Part shown: positions 9,066 to 17,745 of the stretch, in pieces | Layout of the letters: each line of letters begins with the position of its first letter | How positions within the stretch are numbered: position 1 is the first letter of the stretch | Assembly: GCF_003171515.1 (NCBI RefSeq) | Contig: NC_089395.1 | Span: forward strand, 992,001-1,056,000 | Source of the DNA: Pyrenophora tritici-repentis | Taxonomy: Eukaryota > Ascomycota > Dothideomycetes > Pleosporales > Pleosporaceae | Reading direction: 5' to 3' | Length of the DNA stretch: 64,000 nucleotides | Notes under the pieces: generated by a model | What the model was told of the DNA's origin: nothing | What the model saw: only the letters and a program-made list of their open reading frames with translations | Database searches by the model: none | Program-made: the position numbers and the translations under genes

Positions 9066-9530
9066 ATGAAGCCTCTCATTCTTGTTTCTACTCTTCTTCT
9101 CGCCGCCTTCGGCCCCTCAACGGAGGCCTGCAGGCAGAAATACATAGAGTGGAACAAAACCTGGAAATGTGGGGGGAACGTGGATACATTGAATAGCGAG
9201 TGCTTCACCATCATGCAAAGAATGCGGGACTATAGCAACTCCCATTCGAGACTCTGGGGCGGCGACTTTACTCACGACACCCCCGTTGCCTGCGGAACGT
9301 GTAATCCTAATGGTCAGGTGACCTGCACCTGCACTGTCCGCGCCTGGCGTTTTAGAGAATGGATGTACGACCCTGGCACACAGTATTGGCCAACGATGCC
9401 CCGTGGCTGGGGAGTTGTCGATCCAGACCAGGTACCCAATGGCTGGGTTGATACTGTGAGTTCTGATTTAAACTCCTCCTGATGCTTTTCTAATTTTCTG
9501 AAGGGACACAAAAACATCGACTGCGACTAA
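9066..9530 (+). CDS. small secreted cysteine-rich protein, member 2 of the local family
   Basis: Two exons are proposed: 9066-9455 and 9504-9530, with a 48-bp phase-0 intron GTGAGT...TTTTCTGAAG. The spliced product is 138 residues and ends GHKNIDCD, matching the '[VI]DC' ends of its relatives. Without splicing the frame ends at 9482 in a sequence unlike them. A signal peptide (MKPLILVSTLLLAAFGPSTEA) precedes eight cysteines. The block ACGTCNPNGQVTCTC gives C-x2-C-x6-C-x-C, directly followed by the signature TVRAWRFREW. Cysteine spacing closely matches member 3 (second to third Cys, x10 in both). No known domain is recognised. The splice choice is by eye. Confidence 0.75.
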
Positions 9531-10122
9531 ACGTTTACCGAAATACCGGCAATCAGGTTCTATTGTCGGAGGATATGTGAGGACTCCGTTGGGTGGAGCG
9601 AATGGATGGCAGCAGTAATGACCGGAGATCAATGTTATAGCGGAGCAGTAGGCTCATTAGTTGTTCCTTTCCAGCATAATCAAAATGCTTAGCTCTTCAA
9701 ATTCAAGATCACACTATAACTATTCCAGACGTGCAGTTGCATCGTCATCTGCGACTTTTTTAGGAATAGATGTATCTAAACATGGATTGACTGTAACCTC
9801 ATCAAGTAATGTATTGATAGAAGCGTTTTCGTTAACGTTTGAGTGACATTTCTCTTCGGGCTTTCTCAAATGCTAAGCTGTTAGTATTTACTGCTTGTAA
9901 TGGTGCAACTACAACCTTTTTTACTAAGCACCACAGCCACGCAATGTTATCAAATTAAAAATCCACCGGAATATTCGGGGTTTTTGGCTGCGTCTACGCA
10001 TATAGTCTAAATCTAAAAGCCGTGTAAAGTTCACTAGGCTAATACATGGACCGTTTCCAAAGGCTCTCGTACTTTCTAAACGTCCGGATCTAGACGAATT
10101 TGGATCGCATTCTAAAACTGTA
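9531..10122. other. intergenic, no gene seen
   Basis: Only short, AT-biased frames without codon-like character occur between members 2 and 3 of the secreted family before the MITE-like element. Confidence 0.5.
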
Positions 10123-10442
10123 AAAATACGAGCTCCTTCGTATATGTCGCCATGCTAGTGCGACTGCACATACAACGACACGTGTATGTGGTACCCTGCC
10201 AGTGCGATATCGTCTGTGGGGTTCGGTCCGTATTATGCTTCTCCCAACTACACCACATCAAAACTGAATTAACTCTGCAACGTCTGCATTAGACCGAGAA
10301 CGCGCCTTGCGAGAGTGTAGAGATAAAGCTATACACATCCAATGGTTTATGTTATGTGACATCCTGCTAGCATGTGACCTTGGGCGTGAGTCAAGACCAT
10401 TTTCGCGCCACTACTAGTGGGCGCTGAAGGAGCTCGTATTTT
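10123..10442. mobile_element. putative 320-bp mariner-type MITE
   Basis: AAAATACGAGCTCCTTC (10123-10139) is repeated as a perfect 17-bp inverted copy GAAGGAGCTCGTATTTT (10426-10442). TA stands on each outer side (10121-10122, 10443-10444). The interior has no coding potential. A sequence near 10305-10350 (CTTGCGAGAGTGTAGAGATAAAGCTATACACATCC) recurs in slightly altered form outside the element at about 10553-10590. TA duplications are short, so chance cannot be excluded. Confidence 0.5.
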
Positions 10443-10623
10443 TAAGCGCTAGGGTGTCCCCCGCATTCGCCTAGACCCTGCCTAGCAGGAGGAACGACCT
10501 CGGGAGCTCCTTCGTAAACCAACACTGATCACCCCTAAATTAGGCCGAAAAGTCGCCTTGAGATAGCGTAAAGATAAGCTATACACATCCCACAGTTAAC
10601 TATGACTAACTCGTTCAAATCAC

Positions 10624-10647
10624 ATATATATATATATATATATATAT
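10624..10647. repeat. (AT)12 microsatellite upstream of secreted gene 3
   Basis: Twelve AT units lie 67 bp before the start codon at 10714, probably in the promoter or 5' leader. Confidence 0.9.
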
Positions 10648-10713
10648 CAGATCAAAGCCTCCTCTATCTTAATACCCACACAACAAACAAAATTTACAGG
10701 CTGCACTATCATC

Positions 10714-11094
10714 ATGCAACTTCTTTTGCCCGTTCTTCTCGTTACCAACATCCTTGGTCTTGCCTCCGCATGCACACAATGGCAGATTTTTTACAGAACC
10801 AAATCCTATGCCTGCGAACTCGACGCCGGCGCCCATCGCAACCTTTGCAATCAGATGCCGGGCAAATATTTAATCTACAACGCCGACAATCAGGGCCGTC
10901 TTGGTACCGATATTACTGCTTCTACATTCTGCGATCCGTGTAGCCAGAGGGGCCAGCGCTGCTACTGCCTCGTTCAATTCTGGCGTTACTCGGAATGGAT
11001 ATCGAGTTATATCCCACCCTTTGAGGACAATACCTGGCGAATCGACTCAAGTATCCCTGCGGGCAGATTCTCGGAAAAGACGGTCGACTGCTAG
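10714..11094 (+). CDS. small secreted cysteine-rich protein, member 3 of the local family
   Basis: A single-exon, 126-residue protein. The signal peptide MQLLLPVLLVTNILGLASA is followed at once by the first of eight mature cysteines. FCDPCSQRGQRCYC reproduces the C-x2-C-x6-C-x-C block of member 2, then comes LVQFWRYSEW, the family signature, and the chain ends SEKTVDC. Spacing of the first three cysteines (x13, x10) matches members 1 and 2 closely. Same strand as member 2, 1.2 kb downstream. Function is unknown; it is probably secreted and disulphide-bonded. The start is the first ATG and the only one that yields a signal sequence. Confidence 0.8.
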   Translation: MQLLLPVLLVTNILGLASACTQWQIFYRTKSYACELDAGAHRNLCNQMPGKYLIYNADNQGRLGTDITASTFCDPCSQRGQRCYCLVQFWRYSEWISSYIPPFEDNTWRIDSSIPAGRFSEKTVDC

Positions 11095-11684
11095 ATACCT
11101 GGAGGTTTGGTAGAATGTGTGGACCTCGCTGCATAAGTTGACGGAATGGAGAAGGAGCTCAGAAGCATTATTAGCCGGGGATATTTGTATTTACTATCAG
11201 TTAATGGGAGAGTCGTTTAATTTTCTACATAACAATGAAACCTGTTCCTAATGGCTTTTAACAGTTTTATCATAAACTGCCTTTGGTGTATATGTTGCCG
11301 AATTTGATTCCTTACCTATAGGATCTTTGGCATGATGCAAGCGCTCGCGAATAACCTTCTGTTTGAACTATGCCGTTCTTTGGCGCCTTCGTCAGGTGAG
11401 CGCATAGCACCTGTGCTGGTACAAGAGCACGAACGAGATCGAGTGCGACTTAGGTAAAGTAATTGCTTACAAAGAGAGGAAGATATTTCTAAGAAAATCT
11501 CTGACTTAAGCTATTTACACAATATCCATGATGTAAAACTATACATAAAGTATCAATGTCACTTGCTCGCTCCCTCACAGTACCTATACCTACTGTAACC
11601 AGTTAAGCAAATTGCATTATTAGGAAAATACATGATGGTATCTCAGATTAAGAGGAAATACGCGCGCGTGCTTTAGGGAACGCC
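11095..11684. other. intergenic, no gene seen
   Basis: 3' flank of secreted gene 3. No open frame with coding character or repeat structure was noticed. Confidence 0.5.
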
Positions 11685-12116
11685 TTATAAGATAGTCGCT
11701 AGTAAAGTGGAATATGTCGTAAGCGCAGATGTGGTGTTCGTTGAGGTTCCTGGGTTAGCTGCCTCGAACCAAGCACACACCAACTTCGTGCACGTACCTC
11801 GAGTACCATCAATCACTATTGAGCTTTTCCGGCAATGTTGCCAAATACCTAGGTAACTATCACAAAACTTGTAGATGATTAAAACTGCCAACACTACGAG
11901 TAGAGCTAGTGACATATGCGTGGTAGTCTTCGCTGAAACATCTAAGATGCCCCTGCATCTTGACAAACTCACAGGGAAACCTATGCGATCAAACGTGGCT
12001 CGAGCGCGCGCATAGGCGATGCGCGAATCAGGCACAATCACGGAAACAAGAGCTCTGATAAGCAGGATGTCACTCGATATCAGAAGGGCCGTTACTAGAA
12101 AAATGAGTACTGTCAC
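11685..12116 (-). CDS. possible membrane protein fragment, flank of the Tc1/mariner insertion
   Basis: A 143-codon frame with no ATG at its beginning (it opens at GTG). It shows two strongly hydrophobic stretches (TVLIFLVTALLISSDILLI and SLALLVVLAVLIIYKF), so a fragment of a membrane protein is possible. Its upstream DNA (about 12075-12155) is repeated at 15610-15690 beyond the transposon, so the insertion split one copy of a duplicated host segment. No family is recognised. It may be a pseudogene or non-coding. Confidence 0.25.
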   Translation of the reverse strand: MTVLIFLVTALLISSDILLIRALVSVIVPDSRIAYARARATFDRIGFPVSLSRCRGILDVSAKTTTHMSLALLVVLAVLIIYKFCDSYLGIWQHCRKSSIVIDGTRGTCTKLVCAWFEAANPGTSTNTTSALTTYSTLLATIL

Positions 12117-12365
12117 GAGGCTTCCGAAATACGTAGACTACGATTAGCGCGCTTATTGTGGTTTTCGAAATACCTTGAGCCGCCTGGATCTGGTTAGCTT
12201 GGTGCCCAAGAACATCAACTCCCATAGTAATTTGTTAGTAAATTAATGCAGCAGCCGTTTCCCACCTCCAGAAGCCCATGAAGCTAGTCCTGTACTCTAA
12301 ATCGTTCGTGTATAGCGTTTTGTTTGTGTGGAGCTTGTTGCGAGCTCAATCTAGCTGCTGTTGGG

Positions 12366-14039
12366 ATGCCGCCCAAGCGCCAGCGTAAGCCGAAGCAGCC
12401 ATTCGATCAAGGCGTTAACCCGTCCTCCCAGAAGCGTAGAGCGCCAGCAACTAGACAAAATCCTACCCATTTAACGCCTAAACGTGTCCGCCGTGAGGCG
12501 CTGCCGTCGCCTCCAGCGACTGCCCCGCCGCGCCGTCAAAGCCCGTTGTCCGAGCCTGAGCTGCAAGCCACCCAAACAGCTGCCTCCGCGCAAGCTGAAG
12601 ATATCGTTGGCGAGGATGAGGATACTTTCGAGGATGGAGATGGCGATCCGCTGCCTGAGGATGAGGATGAGATCGCTGCTAAGGGCGCTGCCGGTAGTGT
12701 TGAGGATGAGGGAGAGCCAGCGTACCGACGTCAAGAAGGCACTCCATGGCTGCCTCGCTCATCGCAAGCGCTAGAGGATGAGGTTAATCCTGTACTGCGC
12801 GTTAGGTGGAGGGCTTGCCTTGGTGGTGATATGGAGAAACACTTTATTCCTGAAGCTGCCGATAGCGAGCACGGCGTACGGCTGTACTCGCTGCATTTCG
12901 ACGACCTATGGCAGTGGGTAGATGACGTTGTTGCAGAATTACGGCCAAAAAGAGCGAAGATCTCATCTGTTTGCACTGTTGTTTACCCAGCTAAGCAGGC
13001 CAAACGCGAGCGCGCGATAAAGCGATTGCGGCGAGGTGTTGATGCAACGTGGAATAGCTTTCAGCGCCTTGTTGTAGAGGTTGATAACTATGTCAGCGAG
13101 CCAGTAAACGTCGATTTCGAGCTCATCTTGGCTGAAATTCCAGGGGAGCAGCAGCCGTTGCCAACGGTTGTCGACGGTCCTCGTCGACGCACCGCAACGG
13201 TGATTCAAGAGGAGGGGCTTGCTGGTGTAATAGCAGCTGAACAAGCAGGTAGCGGGCATGCTATTGCTATCCGGGATAGATGGCGCTGTACAGATACCCA
13301 TTGCGAGAACTATCCTTATTGCTGCTGGATGGCGCCAACAGCGAGGCAGCCAGCGCGCTTCGAAGATCACCTCTTTGTCAACGGCAACATTATCTCCATG
13401 TGGGCAAGAGCAATTACAGCGAGAAGGGCAACGTACGATGAGCCATCTGATGATGTACGGCTTGCAATTTTGAGAGCAAAGGACCTGCGGGTGCATGAGA
13501 AAACGCGCAAGTTGCGGGCGGCTGGAGATGGCGACGATGATATCAAAAGCTTAACAAAACTGCTCATCGTTGGACAGCTTGAGCGGATGAACAGGCAACC
13601 TCAACAGGAGTCTAACTTGCAGGCAGCTGCACCAACGATAACAAGAGCTGAGGTATCTAGTGCATCTCAGTGGGCGCCTATCCGATATGATCATGAGCAG
13701 GAGATTAACGAGCATACTAGTAATTTCTTTAACTACCTTAAGTTAAAATTTCCTACAGTTGGAGAGGACATTAACGAGCTTTATAAGACTCTTGTTATTG
13801 ACGGAGCTATGGATATCAACCTCTTGATGCAGCCATCTGGTGATATCTTGAAGTTGTGGACGCAGCATTTCAAGCAGCCTCCTGGCTGGTTTTTCACGCT
13901 ACAAAACACTGCAAAAGAATGGCAAGCTGGGTACCAGGGTCTCACAGATCGTAACTGGAGACGAGTCGAACGTTGTAAGAAAAGAGAAGAGATTGCGCGC
14001 AAGAAATTGGTGGTTGAACCGTCTAGCAGTGTTGTGTAG
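12366..14039 (+). CDS. accessory protein of the Tc1/mariner-type transposon, unknown function
   Basis: The 557-residue frame starts at ATG 12366 (MPPKRQRKPKQPFDQG). Residues 1-60 are rich in Lys/Arg and Pro. An acidic stretch follows (EDIVGEDEDTFEDGDGDPL, then PEDEDE). The middle has YSLHFDDLWQWVDDVVAEL and a basic helix (AKQAKRERAIKRLRRGVDA). A small cysteine cluster CTDTHCENYPYCCW (about residues 308-321) could bind metal. The C-terminal half ends in a charged helix (RVERCKKREEIARKKLVVE). No known domain is recognised. It lies inside the transposon's inverted repeats, convergent with the transposase, so it is transposon cargo or a second mobility protein. DNA binding is only a guess from charge and cysteines. 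Confidence 0.7.
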   Translation: MPPKRQRKPKQPFDQGVNPSSQKRRAPATRQNPTHLTPKRVRREALPSPPATAPPRRQSPLSEPELQATQTAASAQAEDIVGEDEDTFEDGDGDPLPEDEDEIAAKGAAGSVEDEGEPAYRRQEGTPWLPRSSQALEDEVNPVLRVRWRACLGGDMEKHFIPEAADSEHGVRLYSLHFDDLWQWVDDVVAELRPKRAKISSVCTVVYPAKQAKRERAIKRLRRGVDATWNSFQRLVVEVDNYVSEPVNVDFELILAEIPGEQQPLPTVVDGPRRRTATVIQEEGLAGVIAAEQAGSGHAIAIRDRWRCTDTHCENYPYCCWMAPTARQPARFEDHLFVNGNIISMWARAITARRATYDEPSDDVRLAILRAKDLRVHEKTRKLRAAGDGDDDIKSLTKLLIVGQLERMNRQPQQESNLQAAAPTITRAEVSSASQWAPIRYDHEQEINEHTSNFFNYLKLKFPTVGEDINELYKTLVIDGAMDINLLMQPSGDILKLWTQHFKQPPGWFFTLQNTAKEWQAGYQGLTDRNWRRVERCKKREEIARKKLVVEPSSSVV

Positions 14040-14369
14040 GATGATGGCGAGAATGCTTGAAGCTTAGTGGCCTGAGCGTTTTTGGTGACAGCGGCCCGTG
14101 CCCGCTATAAGTTAGTGTTGAGGTTTTTCAGGCGTTTCAAATGCGCTGCAACAATAGTCTATTTGGATAGCCCTATGTACAACACTACAACGTTATGCGA
14201 TTATAACAGGTTAACTTCCTAAGATAGTTCTATATGTATAGAAATAGCTCTTATTTTTTTAGAATTATTAAATCGCTTTTGTGGGTTGCGCATTAAGGTG
14301 TAATCGTTCGCATTTGTATGGTATCATCTACCTATAGAAACGTACTGTGGCATCCATTTAAAAGCACAA

Positions 14370-15344
14370 TTAATAGGGATAGCCACACCTATGGAACCAG
14401 CTTCTGCAGTTAATATTACAGCACACCAGCTGCGCTGCATACTCAAGAAAGACCCCAAAGTCAATGAAGTTCTCCGCTTGCGCTGAATTCCTTTTCATCC
14501 ACCCCTTGAGCTGCTTAAAGCTCTTCTCGATGGGGTTGAAATCTGGTGAGTATGGCGGCAGATACTCAAGGAGTACTCCAGCACTTTGGCAAAGCACCCG
14601 TACACGCTCTGATCGATGGATGGAGGCGTTATCAAGCACGATTACTGAGGCTGGCCCTGGGTGAGGATTGCAGAACGGCAGCACTTGAAACTCTAAGAAG
14701 TCTTCTAGGATCTCAGATGTAATCGCGCCTTGAAAGATCTTATAGCTTATGTAGCCATCTATCGTCATGGCTGGCAGCAGCGACCACCGTTCTGATCGCC
14801 TGAAGCTGTGTGATAGCTCCACCGGCTCCCCGATTGGAGACCAGCCATACTTGCGGTCGCCCGTACGCTCATTGCAGGCGCTCTCGTCCAACGCAACGAT
14901 CTGCTCCGCCTTATAGTGTTGCGCCATCCTGGCAAGATAGAGGCGGCGGAGTGGCTCACTCTGCTCCTTTGCCCGCTTTGTTGCAAGCTTGCGAGACCAT
15001 CTCATCTTCTCTAGCTCTCGGTAAACGCTCGCAAGGCTTATCCTAACGTCGTACTCGTCGTACAAGAAGTCCCTCATCTCATCCATGTATGCGCCCGGTG
15101 AGCCATTGAGGTATGCCTGAAGGCCTTCGCGCTGAGCTTGCCGGAGTATAGATGGCCGCCCAAGTCGAACGCAGCGCGGCGGATAAGGCACGCCCCAAAA
15201 CTCTAAGCTCAACCTCAGCTTTGCTACTGTGTTACGGCTCGCACCTGTAGCTCTAGAGATGGCTCGATCACTTTCGCAGGCAGCAATTCGGTCGAGGATA
15301 GCCTGGAGAACAGCGGGCTGCAAGCGGTGGCCGGTGCCTGGCAT
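14370..15344 (-). CDS. Tc1/mariner-superfamily (IS630-type, DDE_3) transposase
   Basis: The 324-residue frame runs from ATG 15344 (MPGTGHRLQPAVLQAILDRI). Residues 1-110 hold a helix-turn-helix (DRAISRATGASRNTVAKLRL) and a second DNA-binding segment with a GRP-like motif (RLGRPSIL) and winged-helix region (DVRISLASVYRELEKMRWS). The catalytic core shows IVALDESACNERT (first Asp), VIVLDNASIHRS (second Asp) and LPPYSPDFNPIEKSFKQLKG (Glu in the third motif, 34 residues or so after the second Asp). All three acidic residues are present and the frame has no stop, so the enzyme could be active. It would cut and rejoin at the element's TIRs with TA targets. Confidence 0.9.
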   Translation of the reverse strand: MPGTGHRLQPAVLQAILDRIAACESDRAISRATGASRNTVAKLRLSLEFWGVPYPPRCVRLGRPSILRQAQREGLQAYLNGSPGAYMDEMRDFLYDEYDVRISLASVYRELEKMRWSRKLATKRAKEQSEPLRRLYLARMAQHYKAEQIVALDESACNERTGDRKYGWSPIGEPVELSHSFRRSERWSLLPAMTIDGYISYKIFQGAITSEILEDFLEFQVLPFCNPHPGPASVIVLDNASIHRSERVRVLCQSAGVLLEYLPPYSPDFNPIEKSFKQLKGWMKRNSAQAENFIDFGVFLEYAAQLVCCNINCRSWFHRCGYPY

Positions 15345-15607
15345 CGCGATGAGATGGGCTCGAGAAAATTGCAACACCAAAAACGCGAGTCAGTAGAGGC
15401 GATCGCAGCAAACAATGAACTTCAAATACGTTGTGGGTGTTAGAAAGCGTGGCTGCATCGATTTACTAACAAATTACTATAGGAGTTGATGTTCTTGGCC
15501 ACCAAGCCAACCAGATCCAGGTGGCTCAAGGTATTTCGAGAAACACCCATAAGAACATAGTGATTTGTGCGAAACATACCAACGTAGGATCCTGACTATT
15601 ACCTATT

Positions 15608-15710
15608 TGCGCTGAGTAGGGCCGGTACTGGAATAATAAGTACTGTCACAAGACTTCCGAAATACGTAGAATACGACTAGCGCATTCATGAACATAGTGA
15701 TTCGTGCAAT
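15608..15710. repeat. duplicated host segment preserving an empty transposon site
   Basis: AGTACTGTCACAAGACTTCCGAAATACGTAGAATACGACTAGCGC matches 12104-12152 with a few changes, and GAACATAGTGATTCGTGC matches 15553-15570 on the far side of the transposon. The copy lacks the insertion. Confidence 0.8.
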
Positions 15711-16148
15711 GTCCGTGTATGTGTGTTATTAATAGTCGTGATAACCGCTCCAGACGCTCGGAACTTGTCACAATAAGGTCTTCCGATGAAGAACCGACAG
15801 GATTTCTGATTACCTCCTTATTAAAGATATACATACAGGATGCTAGCCTTGAGGGACAATTTCGGCGAAATCGAGGGTAATGAGGCATGTCGCGCGAGTG
15901 TCCACGACTACAAGACTCTATACGGTTGGGGCGGCGCGGCCGGGTGTCTGTGGGGTGATGGGGTTGGGTGGGGTCGGGAACTGGTGTCTGATGTGGAGAA
16001 CAAATTCGAAGATAATTAGCTAGTGTGCCGATAGATGAAGACATCTTTAGAAGGGCTGGCGAGCTTTCGTTTTATCTAAAGAGCTCCTAAATCCACCAGA
16101 ACTCTTCTAAACATCTCAAGCATTCACTACTACATTGCTCACTTCAAG
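15711..16148. other. intergenic / upstream region of the secreted protein gene at 16149
   Basis: A 132-codon minus-strand frame (15646-16044) is Arg/Pro/His-rich without domain features and is treated as non-coding. The last 100 bp would contain the promoter and leader of the following gene. Confidence 0.4.
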
Positions 16149-17207
16149 ATGCTTATTTCTAATCTTATCTTTGTTGCTTTATCCCTTGGGGGAGGAGCCC
16201 ATGCCTTTGCCATACCCGCCGACCAGAGCGCCAACATTGACTGGAAAGAACTCCAGTGGGATATTTCCAAAATCCATTCTGGGAAACCTATCGATACCGG
16301 CCGAGGCGACGAAATCCTAATTCCTCAGCTTGCTAACTGCAGCCTTACTCGCCACAATGGAAGTATAGTCTATAAAATCCCCACTGGCGGTTACGATATT
16401 TCTGAGGAACTGTTCGGGAAACTAAATGGAAAAAAGCTAGAGTATGACCTTAATTCTATTCTTAATTTCACCTTCGTCTGCTGACTATAAAAGATCTTCT
16501 TTAGACAAGAGGCAATGCAATTCCGACAACCCTTGTGAGTGTGGCACACACAGAACTTGGCAATTGATCGATGTCAGTTGGTCAAAGTTTTTGGGAGAAA
16601 CAAAGGTCATGTCGTCTCCTCTTTGCGGACCTGGTTCGATTTCAAACACGTTCACTGCGACGTACTCTTACTCAGTATCCACTACAATTACTACCGGTGC
16701 TGGCCCAGTAAGTCTACAATATTACGATCTATCAGCACACGATCAAGGCTAACAAAGTTCAGGTTGCATCCGTTTGGAAGGGTATCGATATCAGCGTTGG
16801 TTTCTCATACACATGGGGTAATGCCGTTGCAACCGGTTACAGTGCTACTTGCGACGCCTCACATCCATGTATCGCCACATTCAGGCCTTATATCGGTCAG
16901 GTCAAGGGAAGGGCCCGATGGACTGATCTGTCTAACAGTGGCAACAAGCTCTGTGGAACCGGCATCGCCGGGAACGTCGAAATTCATCTCCCTGCTACTG
17001 AACGGGGTTGCAATAATGACAAATGTGGTGCTGAGGGTGAGCCAAATCATATATCAATTTTTGATGAAATCTAAACTAACTATCCTCTTAGGAGTGTGGG
17101 ATCATTGTTACTATTTAGGTCCTGTAGCAAAGGGGTATTGCAGGCACATCGGCCCTACTCCTAAGCCTGAGTGCCCCAAAGCTCTGTACCCTGGTGGGTC
17201 ATCGTAG
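16149..17207 (+). CDS. secreted protein with Kex2-like site, family unrecognised
   Basis: Four exons are proposed: 16149-16441, 16494-16707, 16763-17036 and 17092-17207, with GT-AG introns of 52, 55 and 55 bp in consistent phase, giving 298 residues. A signal peptide (MLISNLIFVALSLGGGAHAF) is followed by a propeptide-like region ending in SSLDKR, a dibasic Kex2-type site, and then a cysteine-containing mature domain beginning QCNSDNPCECG. The middle is rich in alternating Ser/Thr and hydrophobic residues (TFTATYSYSVSTTITTGAGP, then ISVGFSYTWGNAVATGYSAT), suggesting beta strands. The C-terminal part has CNNDKCGAEGVWDHCYYLG. I do not recognise the family. It lies between the transposon and the LysM fragment in the effector-like island. 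Confidence 0.7.
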
Positions 17208-17579
17208 TATTTCAATTGCAGTGTCAGGTGTTGGACAATGTTAGTGAAAGGTTTAGTACTAGGATTGTATTTAGGAGTAAGGGTTAGGTGTTCAGCTGAA
17301 TCGCACTCTTAAATACAGAGAGCTTTGCCTAAATATCTCCGAGAAAGCACCTTTTATCTTGAGTTTTTTTTTAAAAAAAAAGACTCCACAGCACGGCCTC
17401 AACTACTATATTATCGAATGAAGGTCCCACGTATACTGTCGCTGAGATTCTAGTACATTATATACGACGAAAATCTTGCGTAAAGTAAGAAAATGCACTA
17501 GTGAATTAGGGTTCAAGCAATTACCGACAGAGGTTAGGGCACGTGACCTCTCTTCCTACTTAAATTTAGCGTTATATCG
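17208..17579. other. intergenic, no gene seen
   Basis: 3' flank of the secreted protein gene. It holds a T9/A9 run near 17365-17382 and nothing else recognised. Confidence 0.5.
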
Positions 17580-17745
17580 TGTCGGCCATAGGGCTTATCC
17601 CTTGGCTCCTCCTTAGGCGACCAGGCAGCCACCCATTTACCCGCTAGTACCTTTACGGCCTAGCTCCTTCACTCCCTCTTCCCACTGCGTATATAGACCT
17701 CTTTCCGATAGCTCTAATACGACATGATTCTCCCCAACCTTGACA
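17580..17745. repeat. dispersed ~170-bp repeat, copy 2, abutting LysM gene
   Basis: Starts TGTCGGCCATAGGGCTTATCCC and matches copy 1 (7690-7862) over its length. The LysM coding frame becomes readable at its right edge, so the repeat marks the point where the 5' end of that gene was lost or replaced. Confidence 0.7.

Larger units (their letters stand above)
12156..15549. mobile_element. two-gene Tc1/mariner-type transposon with long TIRs and TA target sites
   Basis: Terminal inverted repeats of about 100 bp (12156-12262 and 15444-15549) align with few mismatches. The shared core is CGAAATACCTTGAGCC...CCTGGATCTGGTT...AAGAACATCAACTCC...ATAGTAATTTGTTAGTAAAT. TA lies outside each end (12154-12155, 15550-15551). 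The host sequence across the empty site can be read from a duplicated copy at 15660-15710, where ...TAGCGCATTCATGAACATAGTGATTCGTGC runs without the element. Inside are two convergent, uninterrupted genes: an unrecognised 557-residue protein (plus) and a DDE_3 transposase (minus). Lack of stops suggests recent arrival. Confidence 0.85.

Noticed and set aside
10602..11134. Alternative frames overlapping secreted gene 3
   Set aside because: They overlap the signal-peptide frame, lack family features, and one reads through the AT microsatellite.
15646..16044. 132-codon minus-strand frame beside the two-gene transposon
   Set aside because: Arg/Pro/His-rich without domain features; it crosses the duplicated host segment in a frame different from the hydrophobic frame at 11685-12116.
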